Shown piece after piece: positions 32,024-42,911 of a stretch of DNA of 64,000 bases. The notes beneath the pieces were generated by a model that did not search any database, was not told the DNA's origin, and worked only from the letters and a program-made list of their open reading frames with translations. A program made the position numbers and the translations under genes. This stretch comes from Bemisia tabaci. Taxonomy: Eukaryota; Arthropoda; Insecta; Hemiptera; Aleyrodidae. The DNA is taken from the NCBI RefSeq assembly GCF_918797505.1, contig NC_092800.1, forward strand, positions 3,782,001 through 3,846,000, written 5' to 3'. The number at the start of each line of letters is the position of its first letter. Positions within the stretch are counted from its first letter, which is position 1.

Positions 32024-32930
32024 TACTTTTACAGATGAGACAGAAATTTTAGTTCCTCATTTAATGCAAAATGAAGTCAAAATAAACTCTTCTCGCTGAT
32101 CAGCAGCGCTGATCAGCATATCGCTCGATCTTCGGGGTATTTTCCTACGGAACACGCACAAAAAAAGGAACACATACTACACTGCAACTTCTGGTTCGGG
32201 TTTAGAAACAACGCATGTACTAATATTTTCCTATATAAATAAGTGTTTTTTTTTAAGTGTGAGGCAGAAATTGTGGTTCCTCATTTATGGCAAAATGAAG
32301 TCCAAATAAACTCTTCTCGCTGATCAGCCTCTCGCTCAATTTTCAAGGTATTTCCCTACTGAACACCAAAAAAAAATACATAACATACCTGATAGAAAAT
32401 CCTTCCCTGAACGACTATTCCACTTAACTGCGCTAGAAGATCCCCTATTCTTATTACGGTCATGTTACATTTCATTTTCCTCGCGATGAAATGGGCATTT
32501 TGCAATTCGGAACTACAATTTTTGGCTCGGTTAGGAAACAACGTACGTACTATCATATTCCCTAGGTACATAAGTGTTTTTACGGATGAGACAGAAATTG
32601 TGGTTCCTCATTTATTGCAAAATGAAGTCCAAATATCCTCTTCTCGCGGATCAGCATTTCGCTCAATCTTCAGGTTACTTCAGTCGAGACTTTTTACCTC
32701 GTATTCCTGATGTGAGATCAGGAATTCCTTCACATCAGGAATACACGGTAAAAAGTCTCTCTACTCAATAACATGCATCCTAATCAAGTTAAAATCTCCC
32801 AACGTCCAGCATTCAGGGTATTTCCCTACGGAACACCAAAAACTACACATACTCGATGGAAAATCTTTCCCTGAACGACTCTTCCACTCGACTGCGCCGG
32901 AAGATCCCCTCTTTTTACTACAGCCGGGCG
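32024..32930 (+). repeat. Tandem array of units combining a family O end with a conserved flank
   Basis: The block GAGACAGAAATTNTNGTTCCTC, then ATGCAAAATGAAGTC and CTCTTCTCGCNGATCAGC, occurs three times (from about 32036, 32262 and 32588). Two units continue with ATTTCCCTACNGAACACC, then GAAAATCNTTCCCTGAACGA and AGATCCCCT. The second and third units are separated by a complete O hairpin (32489-32635). Confidence 0.65.
32675..32811 (+). mobile_element. 137-base insertion carrying a 72-nt hairpin, flanked by TTCAGG
   Basis: It interrupts the third unit of the array between ATCTTCAGG and TTCAGGGTATTTCC; the other units read straight through. TTCAGG is duplicated (32669-32674 and 32812-32817). 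Inside, AGACTTTTTACC and GTATTCCTGATGTGA pair with their inverses across a 14-base loop (32687-32758), with one two-base mismatch. It could be a tiny transposon or a hairpin RNA locus. Confidence 0.55.
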
Positions 32931-33039
32931 GTCCGCGGAAAAAAAAAGAAAGACCCGCGCGCGTGTTACCAGTTCAGCACGGCGTTTCCGACCCTATTAA
33001 AGTAAATAATGTCTAAATAAGGTGCATTTATTTTAACAG

Positions 33040-33330
33040 AGCGGAAGATGGCGTGGAAAAATGCGGCTACGGGGGGGAGGGGCGAGGGGCGAGGAGAGGG
33101 GGGCAATAAACCTCGCGAACGGTTCACCTGTCGTGTTCAGCTACGTCCCCCGGAACGGTAAACGAGGAAAAATGGAATTCATGGCGTCTCTCCATCCCGG
33201 TTTCGCGAAAAGCCGGCGAACAAAGGACGGGAGGGAGGCAGTTCGCGCGGGGGTGGAATCGCGGGGGTGGGCGACCGAGGGGGTGAGAAGGGGGCGGGGG
33301 GAGCAGTCTCGCGCTTTAATAAACATGAGC
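33040..33330. other. GC-rich purine-strand island
   Basis: G-rich plus strand with several GGGGG groups and CpG. Frames on both strands are open through it because of composition. No gene is supported. Confidence 0.35.
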
Positions 33331-33399
33331 TGGATTCTTGGGAAGTCTCAGACTCGGGATGGGGATTTTCGAGATTGATTCGGCGAAAGGAGGATACTA

Positions 33400-33652
33400 C
33401 TACCTTGCTAAGGAAAAACGCCGTATGAGCCTTCAGTCGTTGCCAAATTTCCATTAATGAATCATGAATTTTCGGGAAAATGTGTGAACGTTTTTCCTCC
33501 GATTTTTCAGATATTTTCGTTCGCAATTTCACCTACATCTCCTGAAAATTTCAAGGAAAAATATCCATATCTTTCTTCAACAAAAAACATTTTATCGAAG
33601 GCAATTTGGCAACTCTCGAATGTTCATACGACGTTTTTCCTCAGCACGGCAG
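33400..33652. mobile_element. Family C MITE
   Basis: CTACCTTGCTAAGGAAAAAC at the left and GTTTTTCCTCAGCACGGCAG at the right, with GTTGCCAAATTTCC and its inverse inside. Confidence 0.75.
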
Positions 33653-34168
33653 ATTACTGGTGGTTGACAAACCACGTGGATCCACGCAGGCGCAGGGACC
33701 AAGGCTAGGGAATCTCAGGGACGCGCCCTTGCCGCGACAAGAACAGCTTTTCTTCCCAGACAAAGAAAATTGCAACGTGGAACTTCGCCTTTAATCCTCC
33801 TCCCCTTCCTACCGTCGTGTAAACGGACAAGAAACGCGATTCAAGACTATTCTGCATAACGCACCTAAGCTTTCTGTAAAAATTTGTAAACATTGAAAAT
33901 ATGAGAGAGGTTTAAGATTATACCATCAGATGCTTAAATAACAAATTTTATTTTGCTAATTGTAAGTGCATTTCAACCACTACTAGGTCATCATCAGTTG
34001 CACTTAAGGGTTGCAGACTGATCGTCCGAAGTTTCTCCTCCGCACTTCCGTGCCGTCCTTTCAAAATCCGTAAATTTTCCGTACACTAATAAACACCTAA
34101 AGGCAGATCCGTTGAGATTTTCGGAAATTGCATTTCATCCTCTTTAGTTGGGGTCTAGGTATAATATA
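33653..34168. other. Unassigned stretch
   Basis: It contains AACCACTACTAGGTCATCAT with GTAAGTGCA and TGCACTTAA around it (about 33961-34010), a small inverted arrangement of unknown origin. Confidence 0.3.
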
Positions 34169-34645
34169 CAGGATGTATAGTTTTTTTCCCCCTTTGGGGG
34201 AATTCTGATTTTTCTGATTTTTGACTGCTAAATCCTGATTTCATAATTTTTCCAAATACTGATTTTTTGCGGAGAAAAATTAAAATTTCTGCATAAGCGT
34301 ATGCGGAAGCATGAAAAATCCAATCGCACAGTCGACTTTTCTCAAATCCTGATTTTACGACCGCTTTTTCCTCAAATCCTGATGAGATTTCACTGGAAAA
34401 AAAACACATTGGATCTAGATTCCAGACTCTTGAAAACATTGACAAGAAAAAATACTCTTGATTCAATCAGATTTAAGCTTCAATAAAAAGGAAATCCGCT
34501 CAAATTTAGAGGCTTGGTTCTTGATTAAAGCAAAAATCCGATTCAAGAGTATTTTTTCTTATCGATGCTTTTAAGAGTCTGAATTCTAGATCCAATGTGT
34601 TATTTTTATCCAGTGATGGATTAAATCCTGATGCTAGACACCCTG
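34169..34645. mobile_element. Family E element with a family A MITE inside
   Basis: CAGGATGTATAG at the left and GATGCTAGACACCCTG at the right are inverted family E termini, and TCCTGATTT-type repeats fill the margins. The family A copy (34391-34615) is inserted within these repeats. Confidence 0.6.
34391..34615. mobile_element. Family A MITE nested in family E
   Basis: CACTGGAAAAAAAACACATTGG to CCAATGTGTTATTTTTATCCAGTG. One arm has lost a few bases, so it is slightly less symmetric than other copies. Confidence 0.8.
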
Positions 34646-35401
34646 CTAATTCGTTAGTCCCAGTATCTTGGGACTGAGCTTCTATTATCTGCAATGGTCG
34701 AAAATCTTCGAAAACATGGAGGAAATGAAATTATGGGAGAGGAATTATCAAACCAGCGAGCTAACCGCAGCGATTTCACTAACGAAATAACTGTTTCACA
34801 GACATTGCGACGTAACAAAATTGCCCCACATTTTCGTTAAATTTGGCAACAATGGTGTCCAAAGCGCAGCCTCTGGATGTTGTTGCTACATGCGGAGCTT
34901 TCCAGGAGGAATCCAGTGTTGAATAAGCTCGTTATTCAGTGCGATCTGACAACGGTGCGCGGCGGGCGAGCACCAACCGTAAACGATCGAGGAGAGATCT
35001 AATGACTTTCCGTTTGAATCTGAATGTCGCGCAATAAAAAGCACCGGCTTTGCGATTTCATGACGGAAATTGCAGATTTGCTCGGCGTCAGGCGTCACGA
35101 CCGCCCGAGAGAGAGAGAAGAAGAAGGAGAAGACGAAACGGCGCACAGTGCAGTGTCCAATGGAAATAAGTCAAATTTTCGAACATGTAAAATGAAAAAA
35201 GTAATGAGATATACGAAAAATGGGGACATTGGTGGTATTATTTTCAATGTTTGTTTACTGATTTGCATCGAATTGGCGTGAGGGGAGGTGATGAGATTTA
35301 AGCTCCGCGCGCGGTGACTGGTAGCCGATGACGCGCAAGTGTTGTGATAGCAGTGATCAAGGCTGATTGACACGGTACCAAATGTCCGGTTGGTGATAAA
35401 A
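34646..35401. other. Single-copy DNA upstream of a candidate start codon
   Basis: AT-rich with CpG-containing patches (around 34960-35110 and 35300-35335) and a GA-rich stretch (GAGAGAGAGAAGAAGAAGG near 35108). It could hold a promoter or 5' leader for the candidate gene at 35402. No TATA box was clear. Confidence 0.3.
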
Positions 35402-35695
35402 ATGGCTACAAACACTCCTGGTAAGTTATTTAATTAAGATTTAGTCGTAAAAATTATTTTTTCAACTCCTAAACAATACTTTTGAGCACGTTTTTCGATG
35501 GTACTCTAATTTAATATTCTTCCCTCTTATTTAAACTTTAAAGACGTTTTTAAGAAAAACCAAAAATAACCTATTTTCCTGACAAGTGATAATGATTGCA
35601 AATTTCCTGTAGATTCTGAATTTTTAAGTCCCATCTGCGTCTGGCTGCGAATAATAAAGTTATATCGTTTTTTCTGTCTCAAGGTCGCGCTCTGA
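35402..35695 (+). CDS. Candidate two-exon gene start, product unknown
   Basis: ATG in AAAAATGG context begins a 19-base coding exon (MATNTP) ending at CCTG/GTAAGT, an ideal donor. A 192-base intron (35421-35612) ends in TTTCCTGTAG, an ideal acceptor. Splicing keeps the frame open for 26 more codons (through SEFLSPICVWLRI, then KLYRFFCLK) to TGA at 35693. The product would be only 33 residues, with a hydrophobic, aromatic C-terminal half. It may be a micropeptide, or the frame may continue differently: a protein-like frame shifted by one base runs on across the neighbouring palindromic element. No family is recognised. Confidence 0.35.
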
Positions 35696-35706
35696 AAAAC
35701 TCTGAT

Positions 35707-36422
35707 TAGTCCAGGCGCCTGGTAAGTCTACCTGGAATTTTGGGTACACAGCAATTTTTTTTGGCTTACTTTATGTTTTTGGGGTCGCTGAATCCGAATC
35801 TGAAGTTTCCTACCGCGTATATGGTGAGCATTTTACGCCATTTTGAAAAAATGGCCTAAAAAGGCCTTTTTTCGCGGTTTTTTTTTTTATACAGCGGCTA
35901 CGCATGAGAAAAAGTCCCGGATTTAGTTAATGTTTTGAATAGCTGAAATAATTTGGAAGAAAATTGTATATGAATATGCTAAGTATGCTTAAAAATTGAG
36001 GAACCTCGGATTTCGGAACTTTGGAACGTTTCGGAACTTGGCTGACCGCGGCGAGCCGGATCGCGCGTTGACGGGTGCGCCGCGAAAACGTGAATGGGCG
36101 CGATGTTCACGATGCTGGATCTTCCTCAATTTTTAAGCAAACCTAGCATATGTACACATCATTTTCTTTCAAATTATGTCAGCTATTCAAAACATTAACT
36201 CAATCCGGGACTTTTTCTCATGCGTAGCCGCTATATCAATAAAACCGCAAAAAAGGCCTTTTTAGGCCATTTTTTCAAAATGGCGGAATATGCTCACCAG
36301 ATACGCGGTTGAAAACTTCAGATTCGGATTCAGCGACCCAAAAAACATATAGTAGGTAAAAAAATCGCTGTGTACCCGAAATTCCAGGTAGCCTCATTTT
36401 TAGCTACCAGGCGCCTGGACTA
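35707..36422. mobile_element. 716 bp palindromic element (family S)
   Basis: TAGTCCAGGCGCCTGGTA at the left and its exact inverse at the right. Arms of about 300 bases share GAATCCGAATCTGAAG, ATGGCCTAAAAAGGCC and GCGGCTACGCATGAGAAAAA with their inverses. The loop is GC-rich (36040-36115). GAT flanks both sides, a possible 3-bp duplication. No transposase. Confidence 0.75.
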
Positions 36423-36720
36423 GATCTCTTCGACTTGTGGACACGGGCATCAAAAAAGGAGTGCGTTACAACAATTGAGGGGAAACTCCGCAGAACTATT
36501 CGCAAACAAACGTGTCTCAGACGAAGATTTGACAAAATGTCGTGTATTTTTTATGGATTTTGTGTATTTTTATGGATTTTTTGTTTTTATCTCTCTTTTT
36601 TCTCTTGTCTCTTGTGAAGTTTAAGTTTGCTGTAAATTTTCGGTGATGTTTTACTGTGCTGAATTTTTTATTTTTTGAAATGCCTTTTCCTTTATATTAA
36701 AGACTTGTAATATGACCAAA
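36423..36720 (+). pseudogene. Open-frame tail and possible 3' end beyond the palindromic element
   Basis: If the 716 bp element and one GAT are removed, a frame from about 35606 reads across (LKNSDLFDLWTRASKKECVT, then IEGKLRRTIRKQTCLRRRF) to TGA near 36615. A T-rich 3' part and ATTAAA at 36697, a common variant poly(A) signal, follow. This looks like the end of a gene or retrotransposon that the palindrome broke or now lies within. It is in a different frame from the 35402 model. Confidence 0.25.
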
Positions 36721-37669
36721 TTCAAGTGTTCGTCCTTTTTCTCATGCTGATCCTCGGAAACCTCATTATTTTATAGTGTATATTTGAATTTTTCAGCTTT
36801 CATTTCACGCAGCATTGAAATTGGGAATGAAAGAAAGGATAGACCTTAGTTTTGTTAGGCCCAGAGTTAAAAAATAAAATATGCATCGTTAGAATCTGTA
36901 AGTATACAGTCGATTTTTGGAGCGAGCTTGCGTGAATCTATACATTTTAATCCTTGAATTATTGCTAAAAAAACTGCTTTTTCCAGGCGCGTTGGCAACA
37001 CTGTATTTAAATGGAGGTATTATGAGAGGGCCAGATATACCCTCGCAAGCCTTATTAGTAGTGTTTCAGGTTGGTTTTCTCTCTTTTACCCACAAAAATA
37101 ATGTACTCATGTCATTAAAATAAGTGAAAAAATAACGGCACATTTGGCAAAATTTGGCAACACCATAATCAATCATTTGGGGAATTTTGGAAACTTTGAC
37201 TTTAATACAAGGAAGAACATGATGAATACTTAACACTGTCAAAATTTCATTGAATTCCATGCATTATTCGATCAGATATGAATTATTTCCCATCCGCCCA
37301 TAAGGACACTGCACTGTGCGGCGGGGAAAACTCTTGAAAAATAGGACGGGCGCATTCAGCGAATCAATCCGCAGACTTTAGTTCGAAAAATTCCTATCTT
37401 TTTATTTTATTCCGTCGTACATTCTTATGAACCACACGAGATAGCTCCGCTGACGTTTGTTCGGTCGGGAAATATTAGTGGATTTTATGACCGGGCGAGT
37501 ACTGGATTATACTTATTTTATGTTGGTTACATTATTTTCACCAACGCTTTGTCGGCGTGAATTCATACACCCTACGCGCTTTGCTTGCGATTCTTGGTGA
37601 GGCAGCTTGCAGTCCTTAAAATCAACGTATCGTATTCCATACATCAAACAGATGAGATTGTGTCGATAT
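36721..37669. other. Unassigned AT-rich stretch
   Basis: GATTCTTGGTGAGGCAGCTT near 37588 recurs in similar form near 54644, so a small repeat lies here. No exon is supported. Confidence 0.3.
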
Positions 37670-37910
37670 TGATTGGTTCAAAATGTAAACAAGCTTACGT
37701 ACCCTCAAAAGTCAATGGAGAAATCTGAGGGAACGGGTTTTTTGTGATAGACTTTGTATGCTTTGAGTACCAAACGACAATAAAAAGTGAATTGTTTAGG
37801 AATTGTCTCATTTTCAGCTTTTCTAACTTCAAAACCAAAAAGTTTTGTTAGAGGCTATGTTCTATTATATTGAACTTAACTATACATCGAACCACTATAG
37901 AATACGATCC
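37670..37910 (+). repeat. Family W dispersed repeat
   Basis: It shares, in inverted orientation, blocks such as TCTCATTTTCAGCTTTTC and ACATCGAACCACTATAGAAT with 60095-60300. ACATCGAACCACCGTCGAAT also occurs near 63000. Confidence 0.5.
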
Positions 37911-38003
37911 ACATTTTCAATGGATTTACATGGAGAAAAAACAATGTTATAATCGAATTGCAAAATCGCCACCATCTCCCACAAGAAACACGCCACACGT
38001 TCG

Positions 38004-38142
38004 AAATGGACTTCATTTTGCAATTTGGAACTGTAAAGTTCGGCCCGGTTTAAAAACAGCGTATGTGCCATTAGTTTCCCTATGCACATAAATGTTTTTT
38101 CAGATGAGCCAGACTGTTCCAAACTGCAAAATGCGGCCCAAA
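38004..38142. repeat. Family O hairpin repeat
   Basis: AAATGGACTTCATTTTGCAA pairs with CAAACTGCAAAATGCGGCC. The centre has GTATGTGCCATTAGTTTCCC and TGCACATAAATG. Confidence 0.7.
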
Positions 38143-38204
38143 TCATCTCGAACCGAGGCTCCACTTCTTTCCGTCGAAAGGCAGGCGCGGGAGGCCAGGT
38201 TCAC

Positions 38205-38670
38205 TGTCGTCCTCAGCAAAAGTGCCGTATGAACATTCAAATGTTACCAAATTACAACCAAAAAAACCCATATTTCTAGGAAAACTTGTATATATTTTCC
38301 AATAAGATATTTAGCTACTTAGAATCAAATTGTGAGCAAAATCAACAGGAAAATAGGAGGAGAACCATCCACAAAGGTTCCCGGAAAATTCGTGATTGAT
38401 CAGAGGAAATTTGACAACATCCAAAAGCTCACACAGCGCTCTTCCCGTATGAACATTCAAATGTTGCCAAATTACAACCAATAAAACCCAGATTTCTAGG
38501 AAAACTTGTATATATTTTCCAATAAGATATTTAGATACTTAGAATCAAATTGCGAGAAAAATCAACAAGAAAACGGGAGGAGAACCATCCACGAAGATCC
38601 CGGAAAATTCGCGATTGATCAGAGGAAATTCGGCAACATGGGAAAGCTCACACGGCGCTCTTCCCGGGTC
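38205..38670. mobile_element. Family C MITE present as a 230-bp tandem duplication
   Basis: CCGTATGAACATTCAAATGT begins at 38225 and again at 38455. The two units are about 93 percent similar by eye through the element's length, ending CTCACACAGCGCTCTTCCC and CTCACACGGCGCTCTTCCC. The outer left terminus reads GTCCTCAGCAAAAGTG. Confidence 0.75.
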
Positions 38671-38679
38671 GGCTCGACG

Positions 38680-39000
38680 CTTAACGCGCGGATCCGGGGA
38701 AACGTACAAAACGAGGATTAATGAGTAATGAGTACATAAATGAGTGGCTCCGGGCTCGGGAAGGGCGGGGCGCCGCGACGCGGGGGGGGGGGGGGGGGGG
38801 CGACAGCTGAGCTGAACTTTGAAGCGGGCGAGCGGGGGCGGGGGGCGCTCGGAACGGATCCGAGTTGGGGGGTAGGACGGGGGGGGGGGGGCGGGGATGG
38901 CGGGCCGGGATAATAACGCCGGCTTTTGACGGGACCGTCTCCGCGGCCCAGTGATTTATACACGTCATCCGCGGCTGGCCGAGTGGCGAGGGGCGTAGCA
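38680..39000. other. GC-rich island with G19 and G13
   Basis: G19 at 38782-38800 and G13 at 38879-38891 lie in CpG-rich DNA, with ATGAGTAATGAGTACATAAATG and GGGATAATAACGCC nearby. Proline-rich frames on the minus strand are artefacts of the runs. Confidence 0.4.
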
Positions 39001-39033
39001 CCGATTTCAGGTGCGAAAAAATGGTTTATTTGA

Positions 39034-39541
39034 GAATGGAGATGTTGCACATGTGAGGGATTTGCGATTTGACTGTTGTTTCTTAAGTAAAAGTTAGCGA
39101 GAAACACGATGGTGCTACTGGTTTTCTCCGAAATCAACTCCCAAGCTCAAAAAAAGCTCTCAAGTTGAGGCCAAAATGGAGGGGATATCCCAAGCTATCC
39201 TGAGAGTCCACCTCTACATCAAAACAAACTCTCCAGCAAAGATAGGGAGCAAATACATTAGCAGTGATGCCGTGTTTTCAGTTTTGGAGTTCCCAAATAA
39301 AAAGGCAACCCTGCTAATGTATTTGCTCCCTATCTTTGCATGGAGAGTTTGTTTTGATGTAGAGGTGGACTCTCAAGGTAGGGCGGGACATCCCCCCCAT
39401 TTTGGCCTCACTTTGATAGCTTTTTTGAGCTTGGGAGATGCTTTCAGAGAAAACTAGTGGCACCATCGTGTTTCTCGCAAACTTTTACTTAAGAAACAAC
39501 AGTCAAATCGCAAATCCCTCACACATGCAATATCTCCATTG
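39034..39541. mobile_element. Family K palindromic element, best preserved copy
   Basis: AATGGAGATGTTGCACATGTG at the left and CACATGCAATATCTCCATT at the right. Long arms carry GAGAAACACGATGGTGC, AAGCTCAAAAAAAGCTCTCA and GAGTCCACCTCTACATC with their inverses, around GCAAATACATTAGCAG and its inverse near the centre. No coding frame. Confidence 0.8.
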
Positions 39542-39624
39542 CGAAAGAGCCCCTTGGCCGCTCCGCGGTCCAACCCCCGCCCGAGATTTGTGTCTTTGAC
39601 AAACACGAGAGAAATGACCACTAG

Positions 39625-39740
39625 ACAAAGCACGACTTCAAAGATTCTGATACGTAATTTTTAATCAAAATTTCACGAAAAACACAATACTCGCATTGAA
39701 AATTACTATCATCAACTCTTAATTAACATATTAAGTTTTT
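39625..39740. repeat. Family X fragment, diverged
   Basis: ACCACTAGACAAAGCACGAC and GATTCTGATACGTAATTT resemble the left arm of the X element at 19217-19504. Confidence 0.4.
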
Positions 39741-40201
39741 AATTTACACTGGGTGCAGGAGATTTGAAGTGCCCGGTTACAAGAAACGCACTACTCTACG
39801 TGAGTAGAATCGCGCCTAACAACGGTTTTGGCAGGTTCTTCAATCTAACAGTGTTTATATCCCACCCTTTATTGTTTATGGTGTAAACAATTTGCTGTAG
39901 CTGAGCCGAAGTGGTTGGGAGTTAATTTCAATAATTATAGTTGAGCGGATCGTGTTAAACGTGAAATTTTGGCTGAGGAACACTCATTAGAATAAATTCC
40001 TCCGTGCCTTGTGTACACTGAAAGAAATACTTCTGTTAGTAAGGCGCTTGTACTTTCTTAGTTGCAGCTACAGAAGTTCCCGTTATGGAGACAGAGTACT
40101 CTGTGCTCAGGACCGAGGTTCTATTCTCACAACAGAAAAGTTTCGCAAGTATGACATAGAAAGTTCGGGAGCCTTGCGAACAGAAAGTTCTGTCATGCAG
40201 T
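39741..40201. other. Unassigned stretch
   Basis: No exon or full repeat is recognised. Short near-repeats (GAAAGTTCGGGAGCC, GAACAGAAAGTTCTG) precede the U element. Confidence 0.3.
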
Positions 40202-40625
40202 GTTCGAAACTCACAGGCGCCAACGCGCCAAATGCGCCTAAAAAATCGGCCATGGCGCCTAAAAAATGAAGGCTCTGCGCCAACGTGGCCCCTAAAAATT
40301 GCCCCCTGAAAATTTATATTTTCATAGGAAGTTACAGAAAGAAAGAAAGAAAAATCTATTTGAATTACAAAAGTTCAGAATTTTCAACACTACAAGTAAA
40401 AGCTTTTTCTATTCTTCACGATTTCATTCTTAAAGCTTTTGTCTTCCCCATGTTACAACTACTTACTAGTTCTGTTACGAAAACATCTTGCGGCTAACTT
40501 TCCACTAAATGCGCCGTAATATATAGGCAAAAAGTCAATTTGGGCGCTAAAAAATCTTCAATGGCGCCTAAAAATCGGGCTTGATGCGCCACATGGCTCC
40601 TAAAACTCAAAGGTGAGTTTCGAAC
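40202..40625. mobile_element. Family U MITE-like element
   Basis: GTTCGAAACTCAC and its exact inverse GTGAGTTTCGAAC mark the ends. GGCGCCTAAAAA-type motifs are repeated in both margins (GCGCCTAAAAAATCGG, GGCGCTAAAAAATC, GGCGCCTAAAAATCGG). The interior is AT-rich without coding capacity. Superfamily unknown. Confidence 0.65.
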
Positions 40626-41245
40626 GTTGGTCATCAGCACCGACTGTTTTTGCGTGTAGTGGTCCACCGAACCGGTCAATGATAAAACAAAACAATCTAT
40701 TTCTCTAATGACCCCTGAAGTTCAAACGAACGCTCAAGAGGAGAAAAATGGGCATGTGGCTGTAGAAGATCGTCCGATTTGGTTTCAAAACGCGACCTCA
40801 CGCGGCGGCGGAGCCGAACATACGGTCGACTCGAGCCGCGAACTCGGGAACTGCCGTCCGGGGCAACTTCTCGGCTTAGCGTCTCATTCAGCGGCGAAGC
40901 GCGCTCCGCGACGCGAAGTAGGTAAATTAAGCGCACAAATAGATAAGGAGCAGAGACAATGAGCGACCATAAATCTTCTAACACTCCTGCATTCATTATT
41001 CATTAGCATGTTGATATGCTCGCCCTATTCATGCCCGGGCTCCGAGCACTTCTTCGATATGACACTAAACCGCGCGGTCTATCGATACGGCCGCGTTGCC
41101 GCCATGGTCCAAGAATACCTCCACTGATGGTGAGCTTGTTTCGAATCGAATCGGGTCGAAGCTTGATCCAGGAGTTAGAAGCAAACGAATATGTCAAAAA
41201 TAAGAACGATTCCATTGACTTTTCGCTGAGGATAGAAATCTGAAA
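40626..41245. other. Unassigned stretch with a CpG-rich part
   Basis: CpG-rich around 40780-40930 and 41030-41110. GCCGCCATGG near 41098 is a perfect start context but stops after seven codons. CTGATG/GTGAGC follows as a possible donor in another frame. Not supported as a gene. Confidence 0.3.
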
Positions 41246-41631
41246 CAGTGGTATGCACTGGAAAAAAAAGTCGCTTGGATGTAGAGTCCAGCCTCTTGAA
41301 AACAATGACAAGAAAAAATACCCTTGATTCAATCGGATTTTTGCTGGGATCAACAGGAAATCCGCTTAAATCAAGATGATTGGTTCTCGATCTGAGCAAA
41401 AATCCGATTGAATCAAGAGTATGTTTTCTTGTCATTGTTTTCAAGAGTCTGGACTCTAGATCCAAGCGCCTTTTTTTCCAGTGTAGCGTAAATGATCGAG
41501 TATTCCCCATTTCAAACTAAGGTAAAGAATCGACTATGAGGTGTTTGTCGCGAAGACCCTGTTTATCGATCCTTTACCGTTGGTTTATATGACAAATCAA
41601 TCGATAAGTCGCATAGCACGCCGCGCCACTG
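41246..41631. mobile_element. Family B hAT-like MITE split near its left end by a family A MITE
   Basis: CAGTGG at the left is followed by the A copy, and B resumes with AGCGTAAATGATCGAG, TTCCCCATTTCAAAC and a full right end CACGCCGCGCCACTG. The B left terminus is diverged, so the exact join is uncertain. Confidence 0.6.
41256..41483. mobile_element. Family A MITE, AAGTCGCTTGG subfamily, nested in B
   Basis: CACTGGAAAAAAAAGTCGCTTGG to CCAAGCGCCTTTTTTTCCAGTG. This subfamily has CTTGG where others have CATTGG, as also at 42684 and 63668. Confidence 0.8.
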
Positions 41632-42232
41632 TCCGACACATAAGGGTGCAGGCAGGGGGCCGACCTGAACAACGTCTAGGCTAGGACTTCAGATCTAAAA
41701 ATCCGTCATGACCTAATAATTTCCGCCTCCAAAACGCTATTTTCCGGATTTTCTTATATAATAACTTCCATTTTGTTGAATTTGGATTCCTGCCCCCCTC
41801 TGAACATTTTCGGCTATTTGGTTCCTATCCATCCTTCCATGTTATAGTTGTAGGTCCCGCAGTACTTCCTAACTGTAAAATTCTCTATATTTTTCGCGTA
41901 TTTTATTTCAGAGCATTCTTGGTGTTTCACCATCTGAAACTTTCTATTAACCCAAATGAAGTGCTTGGTGTGAAATCAAAACGGTGTACGGTTAAGTTGT
42001 CATGCAATATTCTAAACATTATGGCCATGCTAATGAAGAGACTGACACAGATATCAGATATTAACACACTGATTTGGCACCCTCTGCGACGATTAGCATA
42101 CAATCATCGCGAGTCAAAGGGACGGAGGCGCAGTACCCTTAAAAATGCGTGCGAGGGAGGGAGAACGCTGCCACGCAGGGCAAAAACCGCATATGTAAAC
42201 GGGGTTCCCGTTAAGGATACGACGTTCTTACT
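41632..42232. other. Unassigned stretch
   Basis: No gene or repeat recognised. Confidence 0.3.
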
Positions 42233-42381
42233 CAGTTGAGGCGTGAATCGACGACTATCGATATTTTCCTATTTAAAGCTACGGTGAGAAATCGATTAGT
42301 ACGATAAATCGATAATTGATCCTTTTCCATAGGTTTAAATGGCAGTCCAATCGATTTATCGCGAACCGCGACACGCCACTG
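42233..42381. mobile_element. Family B hAT-like MITE
   Basis: CAGTTGAGGCGTGAATCG at the left and CGCGACACGCCACTG at the right, with CATAGGTTTAAATGGCAG inside. No clear duplication. Confidence 0.65.
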
Positions 42382-42683
42382 CGTGGTTCGGGGAGCCATT
42401 CTTCGCCGAACAATGACAGAACCCCGGCCGACTCTTGGCTCCTGCCCAGACGTCATAGCCTAACTTGCGGATGGACGTGCAGGGGGGAAGGGGCCCCGAA
42501 AAAAACACAAAAAGACACCTTGTGGCCACATAAAAAGCAAAGAGAACAAATGAGCGGGGACGGAATGTGAGTGAAACGCAGCGAATCGAGACTCGGGTAT
42601 TTTGGTTCCGAGTGCGACCAGCCCAAGATGCTCGAGACCGATTAAAACATAAAATATCACCGGGGAAAAAAGACTTGTAACCA
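42382..42683. other. Unassigned stretch
   Basis: Minus-strand frames here continue into the adjoining A and B elements and are not supported. Confidence 0.3.
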
Positions 42684-42911
42684 CACTGGAAAAAAAGTAG
42701 CTTGGATCTAGAGTCCAAACCCTTGAAAATAATGACAAGAAAAATTACTCTTGATTCAATCGGATTTTTGCTTGAATCAAAAGGAAATCCGCTTAAATTA
42801 AGAGGCTTGGCTCTCGATTTAAGCAAAAATTCGATTGAATCAAGAGTATTTTGTCTACTCAATGTTTTTAAGAGTCTGGATTCTATATCCAAGCGACTTT
42901 TTTTTCCAGTG
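42684..42911. mobile_element. Family A MITE with CA flanks
   Basis: CACTGGAAAAAAAGTAGCTTGG to CCAAGCGACTTTTTTTTCCAGTG. CA flanks both sides (42682-42683 and 42912-42913). Confidence 0.85.

Noticed and set aside
33961..34010. Possible retroelement end around CCACTACTAGGTCATCAT
   Set aside because: No second end, reverse transcriptase or duplication could be found nearby.
41016..41243. Perfect start context GCCGCCATGG near 41098
   Set aside because: The frame stops after seven codons. The longer frame through the same region starts elsewhere without good context.
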